IMG/VR virus record: IMGVR_UViG_3300032296_002371
Location: 1 to 33,870 of that record
DNA from: a virus
DNA length: 33,870 nucleotides
Direction: 5' to 3' (one strand)
Shown here: positions 13,737 through 21,747 of the stretch, in pieces
How positions within the stretch are numbered: the first letter of the stretch is position 1
Layout of the letters: each line of letters starts with the position of its first letter
The notes under the pieces: generated by a model
Databases searched by the model: none
Told to the model about the DNA's origin: nothing
The model's input: the letters and a program-made list of their open reading frames with translations, nothing else
Made by a program: the position numbers and the translations under genes

Positions 13737-14516
13737 TTAGAAGTTAAAAATGTCATCGATGCGAGAATCGACGCTTGGTTTACCCGTGTTCAAAGAAAAC
13801 TTTGGGGTTTCTACTGGAGCGGCGGGCGTTTCTTCTGTTTCTTCCTCTTCGCTCTCAGGGTTTAGATAACCCAACAAAGCAGCCTTCATGTCGTCGTAGC
13901 TGTATCGCTTGAATTGCGCAGTAGGATCTGGCTGTTCTGTCATCCACTTTTTAACTTGATCTGCGTTCTCTGATAAAGGGGTGACCTTTGTTCTCACGCG
14001 AATGGTAGATTTGTTGTAAGTCAAACCAGTTGACTCCTTACCCAACGTTTCGATCGTGATGTCTCGTCCCTGTAAAGGATCTGTGTAGTCTCCCACGTCC
14101 TCGTCTTCAGCTATTGATAAAAGATCCATGAAGATTTGTTTACCGAAGCCCCAAAGCATAACGCCCTTATCTTCTTCGTTTCTAACAATAACGGGTACGA
14201 AAACGCGCATCTTCGGTTCAAGCTTCTTGGCCAGTTGCCAGTCCTCACGGTTTGAAGACTTTCTAAGACCCTGTGCGAACTCTACGATTGGATCTTTTTC
14301 TCCGAAGTTTGTCAGAGCGATCATAGTCTTGTTTCCGATCTCGTAGTGGAAATAGAGCTCTTTGAATGGGTTTGACTTGTTGTAGGCAGACGGTAATACT
14401 CTCACCGAATGCTTACCTACTGTTGGGGACCAAAGGGTTTTTTGAAGCTCTCCTTTGCCACCGCTTTTTGGATTTTGCAAAGATTGTAGTCTTTGTCTTA
14501 GCATGTTAATGTCCAT
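13737..14516 (-). CDS. Single-stranded DNA-binding protein, T4 gp32-like
   Basis: A 259-residue protein with the usual gp32-type organisation. The basic N terminus (MDINMLRQRLQSLQ) suits cooperative binding, and the OB-fold core includes GKHSVRVLPSAYNKSNPFKE and LYFHYEIGNKTMIALTNF. The linker near 219-241 is acidic (ESEEEETEETPAAP), and the tail ends DSRIDDIFNF, the kind of acidic C terminus that recruits partners. Unlike T4 gp32 it has no cysteines, so no zinc site. It should coat ssDNA for the helicase, polymerase and UvsX. The following hairpin and the preceding promoter-like TATATTTG suggest its own strongly expressed transcript. Confidence 0.88.
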   Translation of the reverse strand: MDINMLRQRLQSLQNPKSGGKGELQKTLWSPTVGKHSVRVLPSAYNKSNPFKELYFHYEIGNKTMIALTNFGEKDPIVEFAQGLRKSSNREDWQLAKKLEPKMRVFVPVIVRNEEDKGVMLWGFGKQIFMDLLSIAEDEDVGDYTDPLQGRDITIETLGKESTGLTYNKSTIRVRTKVTPLSENADQVKKWMTEQPDPTAQFKRYSYDDMKAALLGYLNPESEEEETEETPAAPVETPKFSLNTGKPSVDSRIDDIFNF

Positions 14517-14541
14517 AGTATGTATACTGTTTGATAAAAAA

Positions 14542-14549
14542 CAAATATA
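14542..14549 (-). promoter_or_regulatory. Promoter-like element upstream of ssb
   Basis: The coding strand reads CGTATATTTGTTTTTTATC, 26 nt before the ssb start. TATATTTG matches both the phage ATATTT motif and the Bacteroidetes -7 consensus TAnnTTTG. I saw no clear -33 element. Confidence 0.4.
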
Positions 14550-14580
14550 CGAAAAAAAATCGAAAGGAGAAAATTTTATT

Positions 14581-15006
14581 TTACAAGTTCACGATTTTTT
14601 TAATTTCGGTATTTAGCTTCCGAAATTTGGAGTCTTGCACCAGCAGTATTGAGTTTTTGTAATCTTGCCAGTTAACGGGGTATTTGTTATCAAGGACTCC
14701 ACCGTTCAAGCTCATTATTAGAGCGTTAAGAGAGTTGATTGTGTATAGTGTGTTAGTCTCTTTCTTTCTGTGAACCAAGATGGTGTTCTTCATTATCCTT
14801 GGTTGGTCATCAGTGTAGTCTATGTTGTAGGTACACATTAGCTCTGAGGATTCGGGTGAGCTAAGAACGAATATCTTTTTGTAAAGCACCGAGTATTCAC
14901 GGTTTATTGACTCTATCAGTTCGTTTAGCCCCTCTTCTGTGGTAAATGTGCAAAAAAGCTTGTTCTTTAGCATCTCTCGTGTTATTCTGTATTCTTCGTT
15001 AAACAT
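14581..15006 (-). CDS. Hypothetical protein next to ssb
   Basis: A 141-residue soluble protein (MFNEEYRITREMLKNKLFC to FRKLNTEIKKIVNL) that I do not recognise. It has two cysteines, no membrane segment and a mixed alpha/beta character. Distinct stretches are KKIFVLSSPESSELMCTYNI and NTLYTINSLNALIMSLNGG. It lies between the second polymerase-like gene and ssb, so a replication accessory role is possible but unsupported by motifs. A promoter-like motif lies only 2 nt upstream of this ATG, so either the gene is read from further upstream or the true start is the ATG at 14973. Confidence 0.75.
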   Translation of the reverse strand: MFNEEYRITREMLKNKLFCTFTTEEGLNELIESINREYSVLYKKIFVLSSPESSELMCTYNIDYTDDQPRIMKNTILVHRKKETNTLYTINSLNALIMSLNGGVLDNKYPVNWQDYKNSILLVQDSKFRKLNTEIKKIVNL

Positions 15007-15008
15007 TT

Positions 15009-15016
15009 ATAAATAT
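15009..15016 (-). promoter_or_regulatory. Promoter-like motif in the gap before the ssb-adjacent gene
   Basis: The coding strand reads AAACATATTTATAAATG, part of the recurrent ATATTTAT set. It abuts the annotated start codon, leaving almost no leader. Confidence 0.3.
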
Positions 15017-15025
15017 GTTTGTTTT

Positions 15026-16300
15026 TTACAAAAAGTATGTTTTTCCGTGTTTGTGTTTTACTACCATTTGATCTTGCTCTAGTATATCCTTTATTTGCAC
15101 CAATAACTCTTTGCCATCGGACACGGAGTAATCAAAAAGGAAAGCATCGTAAGTTATCAACACAAGTTTTGTCTTCTTTCCTTCTAATATGTCTTTCAGT
15201 TGGAGAATCTTCTCTGCGTTTCTCTTGGTTTCTAAGTTCTGTACGTAGTAGTTCAACAGCTTGCTATCGTACATGTCTTCTTCCCTTGTTAGAGTTATTC
15301 CAGTGGGTAGCTCCATGGACTCACCAGGCGCACACCCTTGACTCAATTTTTTTGATAACGTTACCATCGCACTAAAGAACTCTATGTGCTGGTAAGCTTC
15401 TGGTACGCCACCATATAGGTTTTTAAAGCTTATTGTCTTAGACTCTTTGTACTCTTCTTCTGTCAGCGTGTCTTTGTTGAAGTACTGCTTACCAAGGTAT
15501 TCGTGCACTGAGCTTTCTTTGAAATGATATCCGACTTCTTTACCTATTAGCCTGAGGTGGTAGCCGTCGAAATCGAACTCTACGAAGTAGTCGTTGGCAG
15601 GTACGAAACAGTCCCTGTGCTCCTTGTCCTTTGGGATTGCCAGGAAGTTTACGCCGTTGAACGAGTTCGTTGGCCTGCCTGTTTGGTTGTGTAGGTTGTA
15701 TTGGTTGTAAATAAAAGATTTTGATAAAGACGCTTGGTTTTCTAACAGCTTAAACTTTTCGAAGAACTGTTGCTCTTTTATCTTGATTGGGTTGCTCTCT
15801 ACGTAATTGTACGCACTTATCACCTTATCTATTTCTTGGCTATAAGACGAGTTTAAGCAGTCTTCGTAGTGCTTGTACAACCGCTCCATGTGTTCGTAGT
15901 GTTTTACCAACGGTATTATGTTGTTTATTCCTGAGAACCCACGGTACTTCGATTCGTACTCTACTTGTATGGCTGTTTTTTGATCTTTGGCGTCCTGTTT
16001 TAAGAATTGCAAATCTACCACGCCGTTGTGATCCAAGAAGTGCGTGTGATACTTTTTATCTACCACGTAAACCCTTTTGTGCTTATTTATGAAATCTAAC
16101 ACAAGTTTGTTATCCAGTGGAAAAGACTCGCTGTGCTCTATGCTGAATACGTAGCCTTTATCTTCACCCCTGTAATAGTATAAAGAGATCTTTGCAAGCT
16201 TTGGATGATAGCTGTAGTTGTTTGGAATTACTTGAAGAAAGCAACTGTCTCGTGGTTGTAACTTTGATAGCTGCTCCTCCGTTTCTATGACGAAGTACAT
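15026..16300 (-). CDS. Divergent family A DNA polymerase-like protein without proofreading motifs
   Basis: A 424-residue protein from ATG 16300; a TTG at 16318 would add six residues. Its C-terminal 230 residues carry a recognisable polA palm/fingers pattern. There is NLHNQTGRPTNSF near 202-214, like the TGR template motif. Motif A is FDFDGYHLRL (Asp243; His replaces the usual Glu). The O-helix-like segment SKTISFKNLYGG has Lys288, Phe292 and Tyr296, and motif C is ITYDAFLF (Asp385), where HDE has become YDA. Both catalytic aspartates are kept. The N-terminal 195 residues show no DxE exonuclease motif and are unassigned. It is a second polymerase besides the one at 3517-5826. It could be an accessory or translesion polymerase, a primase-like enzyme or a repurposed remnant. 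Confidence 0.7.
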   Translation of the reverse strand: MYFVIETEEQLSKLQPRDSCFLQVIPNNYSYHPKLAKISLYYYRGEDKGYVFSIEHSESFPLDNKLVLDFINKHKRVYVVDKKYHTHFLDHNGVVDLQFLKQDAKDQKTAIQVEYESKYRGFSGINNIIPLVKHYEHMERLYKHYEDCLNSSYSQEIDKVISAYNYVESNPIKIKEQQFFEKFKLLENQASLSKSFIYNQYNLHNQTGRPTNSFNGVNFLAIPKDKEHRDCFVPANDYFVEFDFDGYHLRLIGKEVGYHFKESSVHEYLGKQYFNKDTLTEEEYKESKTISFKNLYGGVPEAYQHIEFFSAMVTLSKKLSQGCAPGESMELPTGITLTREEDMYDSKLLNYYVQNLETKRNAEKILQLKDILEGKKTKLVLITYDAFLFDYSVSDGKELLVQIKDILEQDQMVVKHKHGKTYFL

Positions 16301-16352
16301 AACTCTTATTTTTTTCAAATGTAAACATAAATACGCAAATAGTAATAACTAT

Positions 16353-16988
16353 CTATTGGGTGGGTCTAGAGAACTTTGCGTACTCGTCTCCTATGTAGGT
16401 CTTCAACCCCAAAAATCGTTGATCTGTGGTCTCAATCAGTCTCTTGTTTGTGTCTACTATGCCAGCTCTTATATCGTATTGGGAAAGCCTCACCGTATTT
16501 AGCGGTCCGGTTAGTTTCCACAGTATCTTCTCTGTTTGATAGAAAGAAACATCGTATAGCGCTGATCCATCTTGTATTTTATTATACTCTTCTACTGAGA
16601 TCTCCTTTATGTAACCTGTTTCGTTTACCTTCTTAACAAAGTATCTATTGAAGTAACCTCTATTGTAATCGGAATCTAATGGCTTTGGTTGATACCCGGC
16701 TGGTTCTGTTGGATCTAAAGCGCCAGTTTGGGCTTTTGTGGTTGAAGCTAAAGTTCTTTTCGAGGAATTTGGTAACAAAGGCAAATTAAGACCTGGAGAG
16801 TTTGGATAACTAACATTTTTAGACAACTGTTCGTTTTGTCCTACAATTGGGTTTGCTCCTGAGAAAAACTTTCCGTCGTAGGTTTCGTAGTACTTTCCAA
16901 CGTACGGTTTTCCGTTTAGTGTGAACTCTTTGCCTGTAGAGTTTAAGTTTGGTTTTATTCTAAATGATGGATAGTATTTTAGCGACAT
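16353..16988 (-). CDS. Putative structural protein downstream of the tail hub
   Basis: A 211-residue protein from ATG 16988 (MSLKYYPSFRIKPNL). An upstream TTG would overlap the hub gene and add 13 unlikely residues. It is rich in Tyr, Gly, Asn and Pro, with a conspicuous segment GKPYVGKYYETYDGKFFSG near 28-46, then a low-complexity linker (LNLPLLPNSSKRTLASTTKA) and a more ordered C-terminal half. It has no signal or membrane segment. It begins 10 nt after the hub gene and ends the tail module, so a baseplate or tail-tip role is likely by context. I know no named family. Confidence 0.75.
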   Translation of the reverse strand: MSLKYYPSFRIKPNLNSTGKEFTLNGKPYVGKYYETYDGKFFSGANPIVGQNEQLSKNVSYPNSPGLNLPLLPNSSKRTLASTTKAQTGALDPTEPAGYQPKPLDSDYNRGYFNRYFVKKVNETGYIKEISVEEYNKIQDGSALYDVSFYQTEKILWKLTGPLNTVRLSQYDIRAGIVDTNKRLIETTDQRFLGLKTYIGDEYAKFSRPTQ

Positions 16989-16998
16989 AGTAATCTTT

Positions 16999-19900
16999 TT
17001 ATGCGAAAGAAAAAATAGTGTCTCCAACTATAATTTTTCCTGGTGAATTTTCCAACTTTCTTTTATAAGATATATCTGTTCCATCCACGTACGCTGAGTT
17101 TAGATTCGATGTAAAGTTCACATACCTCTTATCTATTTTAATTAACTCTGCTATAATTCCATCGTATATTGAGAATTCAATAGAAGAGCTTGGGCCCTTC
17201 ACATAATTGTCTGATGGCAAACTCCCGTTTCGTGGTGTTCCTGTGACAGCTTGAAATTGTAGAGGTAGTGTTAACTCTTCATATATAGTTCTTCTAGAAT
17301 TCCTCGCTCTATTTATCATAACAGCTGCACACCAAGTCGCCTGTTTCGATCTATCTTTGTAGTTGGACTCAGCATATGCTGCGGCTATTAAACAGTTCCA
17401 ATCGTTGTCTATAAGCGTTCTTCCCAAATACTGCTCTGCTGTCTTTTTAGCGTCCATTGCTTTTTGATCTTTGGAAGCTACGAAATTAGTTCTGTAATTT
17501 ATTATACCGTTATTCGTTGCGTTAACACCGCTTGTAAGCAGCACTAACGGTATGTCTTTCCATTTTTCGGCTTTATCCTGTTTTCCGACCTTTTGTTTGT
17601 AATCTCCCTTTCTTTTTACGTAATACATGTTGGCTTTAACGTCTGTGGTCCAAGTATTGTTCTGTATGGTATGTTCCAACCCAGTTATTATGAATCCCAC
17701 CTTCCTTGTTTCGGTCTGACCCATTCCGTACTTGTAGGAATAAGGCAGCAACTCTTCGTTTATTGTGAAAGCTTGGTATATTGCCATTGAGGATATTCCG
17801 TCTGTATTAAAGTTCACGGATATTGGAAGTAACATCGCAGCCCTTAGGTTTGGATCGGCATCGGAATTCCTAGCTTTTGCAACCCTCTCTATGTAGTAGT
17901 TGACGGCTTGATCCACCATTCCTTCTGATCTTAATCCTCCGTAGTAGAAACTATTTACAGCTTCGTTGAACCTGGAAGCTGCAACTGCTCTTTGTTGACG
18001 GTCAGAGCTACTGTTTGATATAGCAATCTTTGCATTGTCATTTGCGCCAGTTGTTACTTTTTTGTACCTATCTATTGCAAAAAGGTTTAAACCCCCTATG
18101 GAGGTACCGTCTATTCCAAGCGTTGATTGGTTTCTGACGTCGGAGTTTGCTCCTACGAAAGCCGTACTTCCAAGTTTGCTACTGTTTTCTGTTGTTATGG
18201 AAAGCGATCTTGCGATAGACTCTTTACCAAACAGCGGGAGTTCTATGTTCTTGTTACTGTCTTCGTAATGTACGTTTTCTCCAGGTATAAATTGATCGTC
18301 TGTGACGTAGAAACAATTGGATTGATCGTCGTAAGCCAACCTAAATATGTTGAAGCTGCCTAAACACTTTCCAAGGTCAGAAAATATCTCCTCTATCAAC
18401 GGTCTAAAGTACACAGAGTTGGTTTCGTCTCTTTGCGAGTGTCTCTTTACGATATCTAACAGATAATCTATGCTAACCAATGCGTTCATGGTTTTTCCAC
18501 GGTAAACGACAGTGTTATTTGTTGATTTTTCCACGGACTTGAACTTTGGAACGTAATCGGATACCGCGTCGTACTTCCATAAATCAGAAGAATCGCTTCC
18601 GGAACCGATCCTTAGACCGTCTTTGCTTATTAGATCCTTATCAAAAAGCTTTTTATACGAATCTGAATTACCGGTAAATGGAACAACAAACTTGTATGGG
18701 TTTGCCGTCAACATAAATTCCGAAGACAACATCACATTGCTTCCCTGATTGAAATCAAGATAGAACATTGGGATGTTTATGTTTGCATCTGAAGTATCGT
18801 ACAGAAAACAACAGTGGTTCAACATCATAAAAAAGAACCCGAGAGGAATGTAAGTTGGATAGTGAATGTCACCCCCGTCAACTAGATTTTTAGATTGATA
18901 GTACGGTATAACGTAAGACGTGAGCAGTTCTTTAAAATTGACTTTGTATTCAGGATGGTCTAATTCAGCGAATATGGTCTTTTTTTTATCATCGATTTTC
19001 ATGAGACCCCTGTGAAAACCGTAGTATAAGTTTGTTTTGTACCTCAACATTTTGTCCATGCTACCGTTAAGGTACGTCGTTCTACTCTCATCAGATATTC
19101 TGCCTTCTTTGAAAGGGTCTCCAGTTGCATTTACCACATCCCTAAGTATGCTTCCCGCTATCGATCTCATTGCTCCGTCTATGAACAAACCATTGTACAA
19201 CCTATCGCTGTGTTTATCGTCTGTCCACGTTATGCTTTTAACCTGATCCAACAAACCTATATCGCTTATTGTTTCTGATATAGTTGTTATCTGTACAACC
19301 CTCAACATTGTCTCCAATTGGGAAGTGTACATTGCTTGTTCGAAATTTTGAAGTTCTTTTGCATCTATAGACACGTAATCCTGTTGTGTTTCTGGCGGGG
19401 TTTGTGTTGCATTTAGCTGAGAAGATTGATTGACATCTATTCGATTTACGAAGCCGTTAATGCTATTAGGCGCGGGTATTAGCTGCGAAAATAAATTAAA
19501 GTCATTAAAAATAATAGCAAACGGAACTTTTACAGTTTGTTTTTGCGGTACCACAGTTTCTTTGGCGGCAACGTCCTGTATCTGCTTATTTATCCATATT
19601 GTGGCCTCTACAACAGCTGCTGCTTCAACGTTAACTATTTGTGTTATGTCGCCTCTTTTTGCGCCCAGTCTTAAAAACTTTAAAGAGTACGTGTTATTTT
19701 TATCACTTACGTAATTGTATATTGCTTCTTCTATAGCGGCTCTATTATCTTTTTCTGAGACTAAATCTATTGTATTTTTTAGGCTTCTAACCTCTCCATA
19801 AGTATTATCGTATCTCACTTCAAAACTGTAATCTACTTTTTTTCCATCTACGCTGTAACTATACACCGCCTCATATAAAGTAGTTAGATTTTCTCCAAAG

Positions 19901-21426
19901 CCGAATTTTGCATCATATGAGGGATTATATTCAGCTAATCGAAAATCTCCATATACCTTACCTGACGTTTTTTCTTTTAGTACTGTCAGTAAATTGGTGT
20001 TGAGTTCGTTTTTTTGATATAGATGTAAAGAGTTTGCGTCTATGTTTAATTTAGCAGTATTTATACCGTAATCTTCTCCAGAATTTTGAATAAGTATCAA
20101 TTTATCTTTAGACGTACTGTAAAAATATGTTAGCCTATCCTGTTTATCTTCAACTCTGTAGCCTATTTCCGATTTTCCTTCTATCGATTGATAAACTTTT
20201 CGCAAATCATATCTAGAAGCTGGTAGTTTTCCGTTTAATATATCAGATACGAACTCTTTAGTTGTTCTCTGTTGGCCTGAGAAAGGTTCACCATTTTCGT
20301 TTAATACTCTATTTGTAGATGGATCGCAGCTATACTTTATTGAACCTTTTTGATTTACAGAATATTTGTAGTTATAATAAAATATATAATCTTTGAAAGG
20401 GCCTTCGCCGTTTTTACCAGTTGCTCCAGTTACTCCGTTCGAAAATGTTTTTAATTCTAAAGTATTACCTATTAAATTTCTCACACATGGAGGGTAGGAG
20501 TTGGGATCTTTTGAAAGTTCCTGAGCCTCTTGTTGTCTTCGATTCTGCTTCTCTATTTCTGCGTTTTTTTGATTGATAGCAGTAAGTTTACTTGCCAATA
20601 GATTTATGGCTTCTTTGTATATCTTTGGTAGAGAATTTAGTGAATTCACCCTCATCGATTCAGCTAACATACCAGGAGCCATTATCTTTATCCGGCAATC
20701 GTAACCCCCTTCAGAATTGATAGAAAAGCTATAATTAGTAACTATACCCAGCATTCCACCGTAGTTTCCCTCTGTCTCTCTTACTGCTTTAGCTATTTTT
20801 ATCCTTATTGTCTCCTTATCTGGATCACCTGTGAACGGATCTACTGCAGAGTCCTCTGACTTTCTTAACGTATCTTCTACCAAAAGGTCGTTGTTTGCAT
20901 CCTCCCTCTTTTGTTTGTAATAAAACGTATTTCCCCACTCAACGAGCATAGAATATCCTATCTTGAAATACAGTATGTCTATAAGGTCCAACTGCGCCTT
21001 TGTGTTTGCTTTGAAGTCTATCTCTGCTATCAGTATTGAACCCAGCTTACCTTGAGTTATGATTTTTGCGTTTGTTATCCCCGCCATTGGTCTAAAACCG
21101 TAGGTTTGATCGAATGCCTCTTTTGAATAATACGGTTTTAATTCGTACGTGAATCCTGAACCGCCTGTATTTTTGTAAGCAGACATTCCTCCAAACAACA
21201 CATTATTTTTTGCAAGTTCCGGACCGGGGTAAGTGGGGATCCCAGACAGAGATCCGCTGACATCAACAGAGGAAACAACTCTAACCCAACCGCTTTTGTT
21301 TGCAGTGTATACCAGCGCTTGGTTGTCTCTCTTATCTAGAGTCTTTTTAGACCTTATCTTTAACTGATTTATAACGTAGTCAGGAATAGGCTGTCCAAGT
21401 ATGTTGTCTATCTGTGTGTAACTCAT
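16999..21426 (-). CDS. Giant baseplate hub protein with C-terminal SleB-type cell wall hydrolase domain
   Basis: A 1475-residue protein, the largest here. The first 1300 residues look like a structural hub: N-terminal MSYTQIDNILGQPIPDYVI, many beta-rich Tyr/Asn segments, and a Glu/Gln-rich helix near 295-315 (INQKNAEIEKQNRRQQEAQE). Residues about 1320-1475 resemble the SleB/hydrolase_2 family: IAAAYAESNYKD with the candidate catalytic Glu1353, then WCAAVMINRARNSRRTIYEE and LPLQFQAVTG, matching the A-V-x-x-N-R and Q-F-x-A-V pattern. Such a domain cuts peptidoglycan, here probably during DNA injection, as T4 gp5 lysozyme does with a different fold. Upstream neighbours are a gp53-like wedge and the tape measure. 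Hub identity is from position and size; the hydrolase call is from motifs. Confidence 0.85.
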   Translation of the reverse strand: MSYTQIDNILGQPIPDYVINQLKIRSKKTLDKRDNQALVYTANKSGWVRVVSSVDVSGSLSGIPTYPGPELAKNNVLFGGMSAYKNTGGSGFTYELKPYYSKEAFDQTYGFRPMAGITNAKIITQGKLGSILIAEIDFKANTKAQLDLIDILYFKIGYSMLVEWGNTFYYKQKREDANNDLLVEDTLRKSEDSAVDPFTGDPDKETIRIKIAKAVRETEGNYGGMLGIVTNYSFSINSEGGYDCRIKIMAPGMLAESMRVNSLNSLPKIYKEAINLLASKLTAINQKNAEIEKQNRRQQEAQELSKDPNSYPPCVRNLIGNTLELKTFSNGVTGATGKNGEGPFKDYIFYYNYKYSVNQKGSIKYSCDPSTNRVLNENGEPFSGQQRTTKEFVSDILNGKLPASRYDLRKVYQSIEGKSEIGYRVEDKQDRLTYFYSTSKDKLILIQNSGEDYGINTAKLNIDANSLHLYQKNELNTNLLTVLKEKTSGKVYGDFRLAEYNPSYDAKFGFGENLTTLYEAVYSYSVDGKKVDYSFEVRYDNTYGEVRSLKNTIDLVSEKDNRAAIEEAIYNYVSDKNNTYSLKFLRLGAKRGDITQIVNVEAAAVVEATIWINKQIQDVAAKETVVPQKQTVKVPFAIIFNDFNLFSQLIPAPNSINGFVNRIDVNQSSQLNATQTPPETQQDYVSIDAKELQNFEQAMYTSQLETMLRVVQITTISETISDIGLLDQVKSITWTDDKHSDRLYNGLFIDGAMRSIAGSILRDVVNATGDPFKEGRISDESRTTYLNGSMDKMLRYKTNLYYGFHRGLMKIDDKKKTIFAELDHPEYKVNFKELLTSYVIPYYQSKNLVDGGDIHYPTYIPLGFFFMMLNHCCFLYDTSDANINIPMFYLDFNQGSNVMLSSEFMLTANPYKFVVPFTGNSDSYKKLFDKDLISKDGLRIGSGSDSSDLWKYDAVSDYVPKFKSVEKSTNNTVVYRGKTMNALVSIDYLLDIVKRHSQRDETNSVYFRPLIEEIFSDLGKCLGSFNIFRLAYDDQSNCFYVTDDQFIPGENVHYEDSNKNIELPLFGKESIARSLSITTENSSKLGSTAFVGANSDVRNQSTLGIDGTSIGGLNLFAIDRYKKVTTGANDNAKIAISNSSSDRQQRAVAASRFNEAVNSFYYGGLRSEGMVDQAVNYYIERVAKARNSDADPNLRAAMLLPISVNFNTDGISSMAIYQAFTINEELLPYSYKYGMGQTETRKVGFIITGLEHTIQNNTWTTDVKANMYYVKRKGDYKQKVGKQDKAEKWKDIPLVLLTSGVNATNNGIINYRTNFVASKDQKAMDAKKTAEQYLGRTLIDNDWNCLIAAAYAESNYKDRSKQATWCAAVMINRARNSRRTIYEELTLPLQFQAVTGTPRNGSLPSDNYVKGPSSSIEFSIYDGIIAELIKIDKRYVNFTSNLNSAYVDGTDISYKRKLENSPGKIIVGDTIFSFA

Positions 21427-21428
21427 TA

Positions 21429-21737
21429 TTACCTATTTGCGTTATCTTGCTTATACGAATTGTTTACTGTTATTGGGTTCTCTGGAATTCTGAGCTGTAT
21501 ACCTATCGGGGGATATATGGAATCTCCTGGCAAATCATTAGCCGCAGCTATGATCCACCAATAAGTCATATCGTTGTAGAAATCCAAAGCCAAAAGATCC
21601 AATCTGTCTCCAAGCGTGGTTATAACATAGTTGTCGTTTTCTGTAACAGGCACGTCAGGGTATACGTTTGTTTGATACATCTGATTCTTTTGATCTGTGT
21701 CCCTTGTTAGCGGTATGGTTTCGTATCTGTTTGGCAT
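21429..21737 (-). CDS. Baseplate wedge gp53-like / LysM-like protein
   Basis: A 102-residue protein. Its centre fits the LysM-like fold used by phage tail protein X and T4 gp53: TTLGDRLDLLALDFYNDMT at 41-59, then YWWIIAAANDLPGDSIYPP and GIQLRIPE. These small proteins join wedges or bind the hub in baseplates. The gene sits between the tube-cap-like gene and the giant hub, with a 2-nt gap to the hub start. The N terminus (PNRYETIPLTRDTDQK) is polar and the tail is Asn/Lys-rich. Family is fairly certain; whether it acts as gp53 specifically is inferred from position. Confidence 0.8.
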   Translation of the reverse strand: MPNRYETIPLTRDTDQKNQMYQTNVYPDVPVTENDNYVITTLGDRLDLLALDFYNDMTYWWIIAAANDLPGDSIYPPIGIQLRIPENPITVNNSYKQDNANR

Positions 21738-21747
21738 TGTTTAATAT

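Noticed and set aside
16989-17027. Extension of the post-hub structural protein to a TTG at 17027
   Set aside because: It would overlap the hub gene by 29 nt and add residues with no resemblance to a domain; ATG 16988 leaves a normal 10-nt gap.
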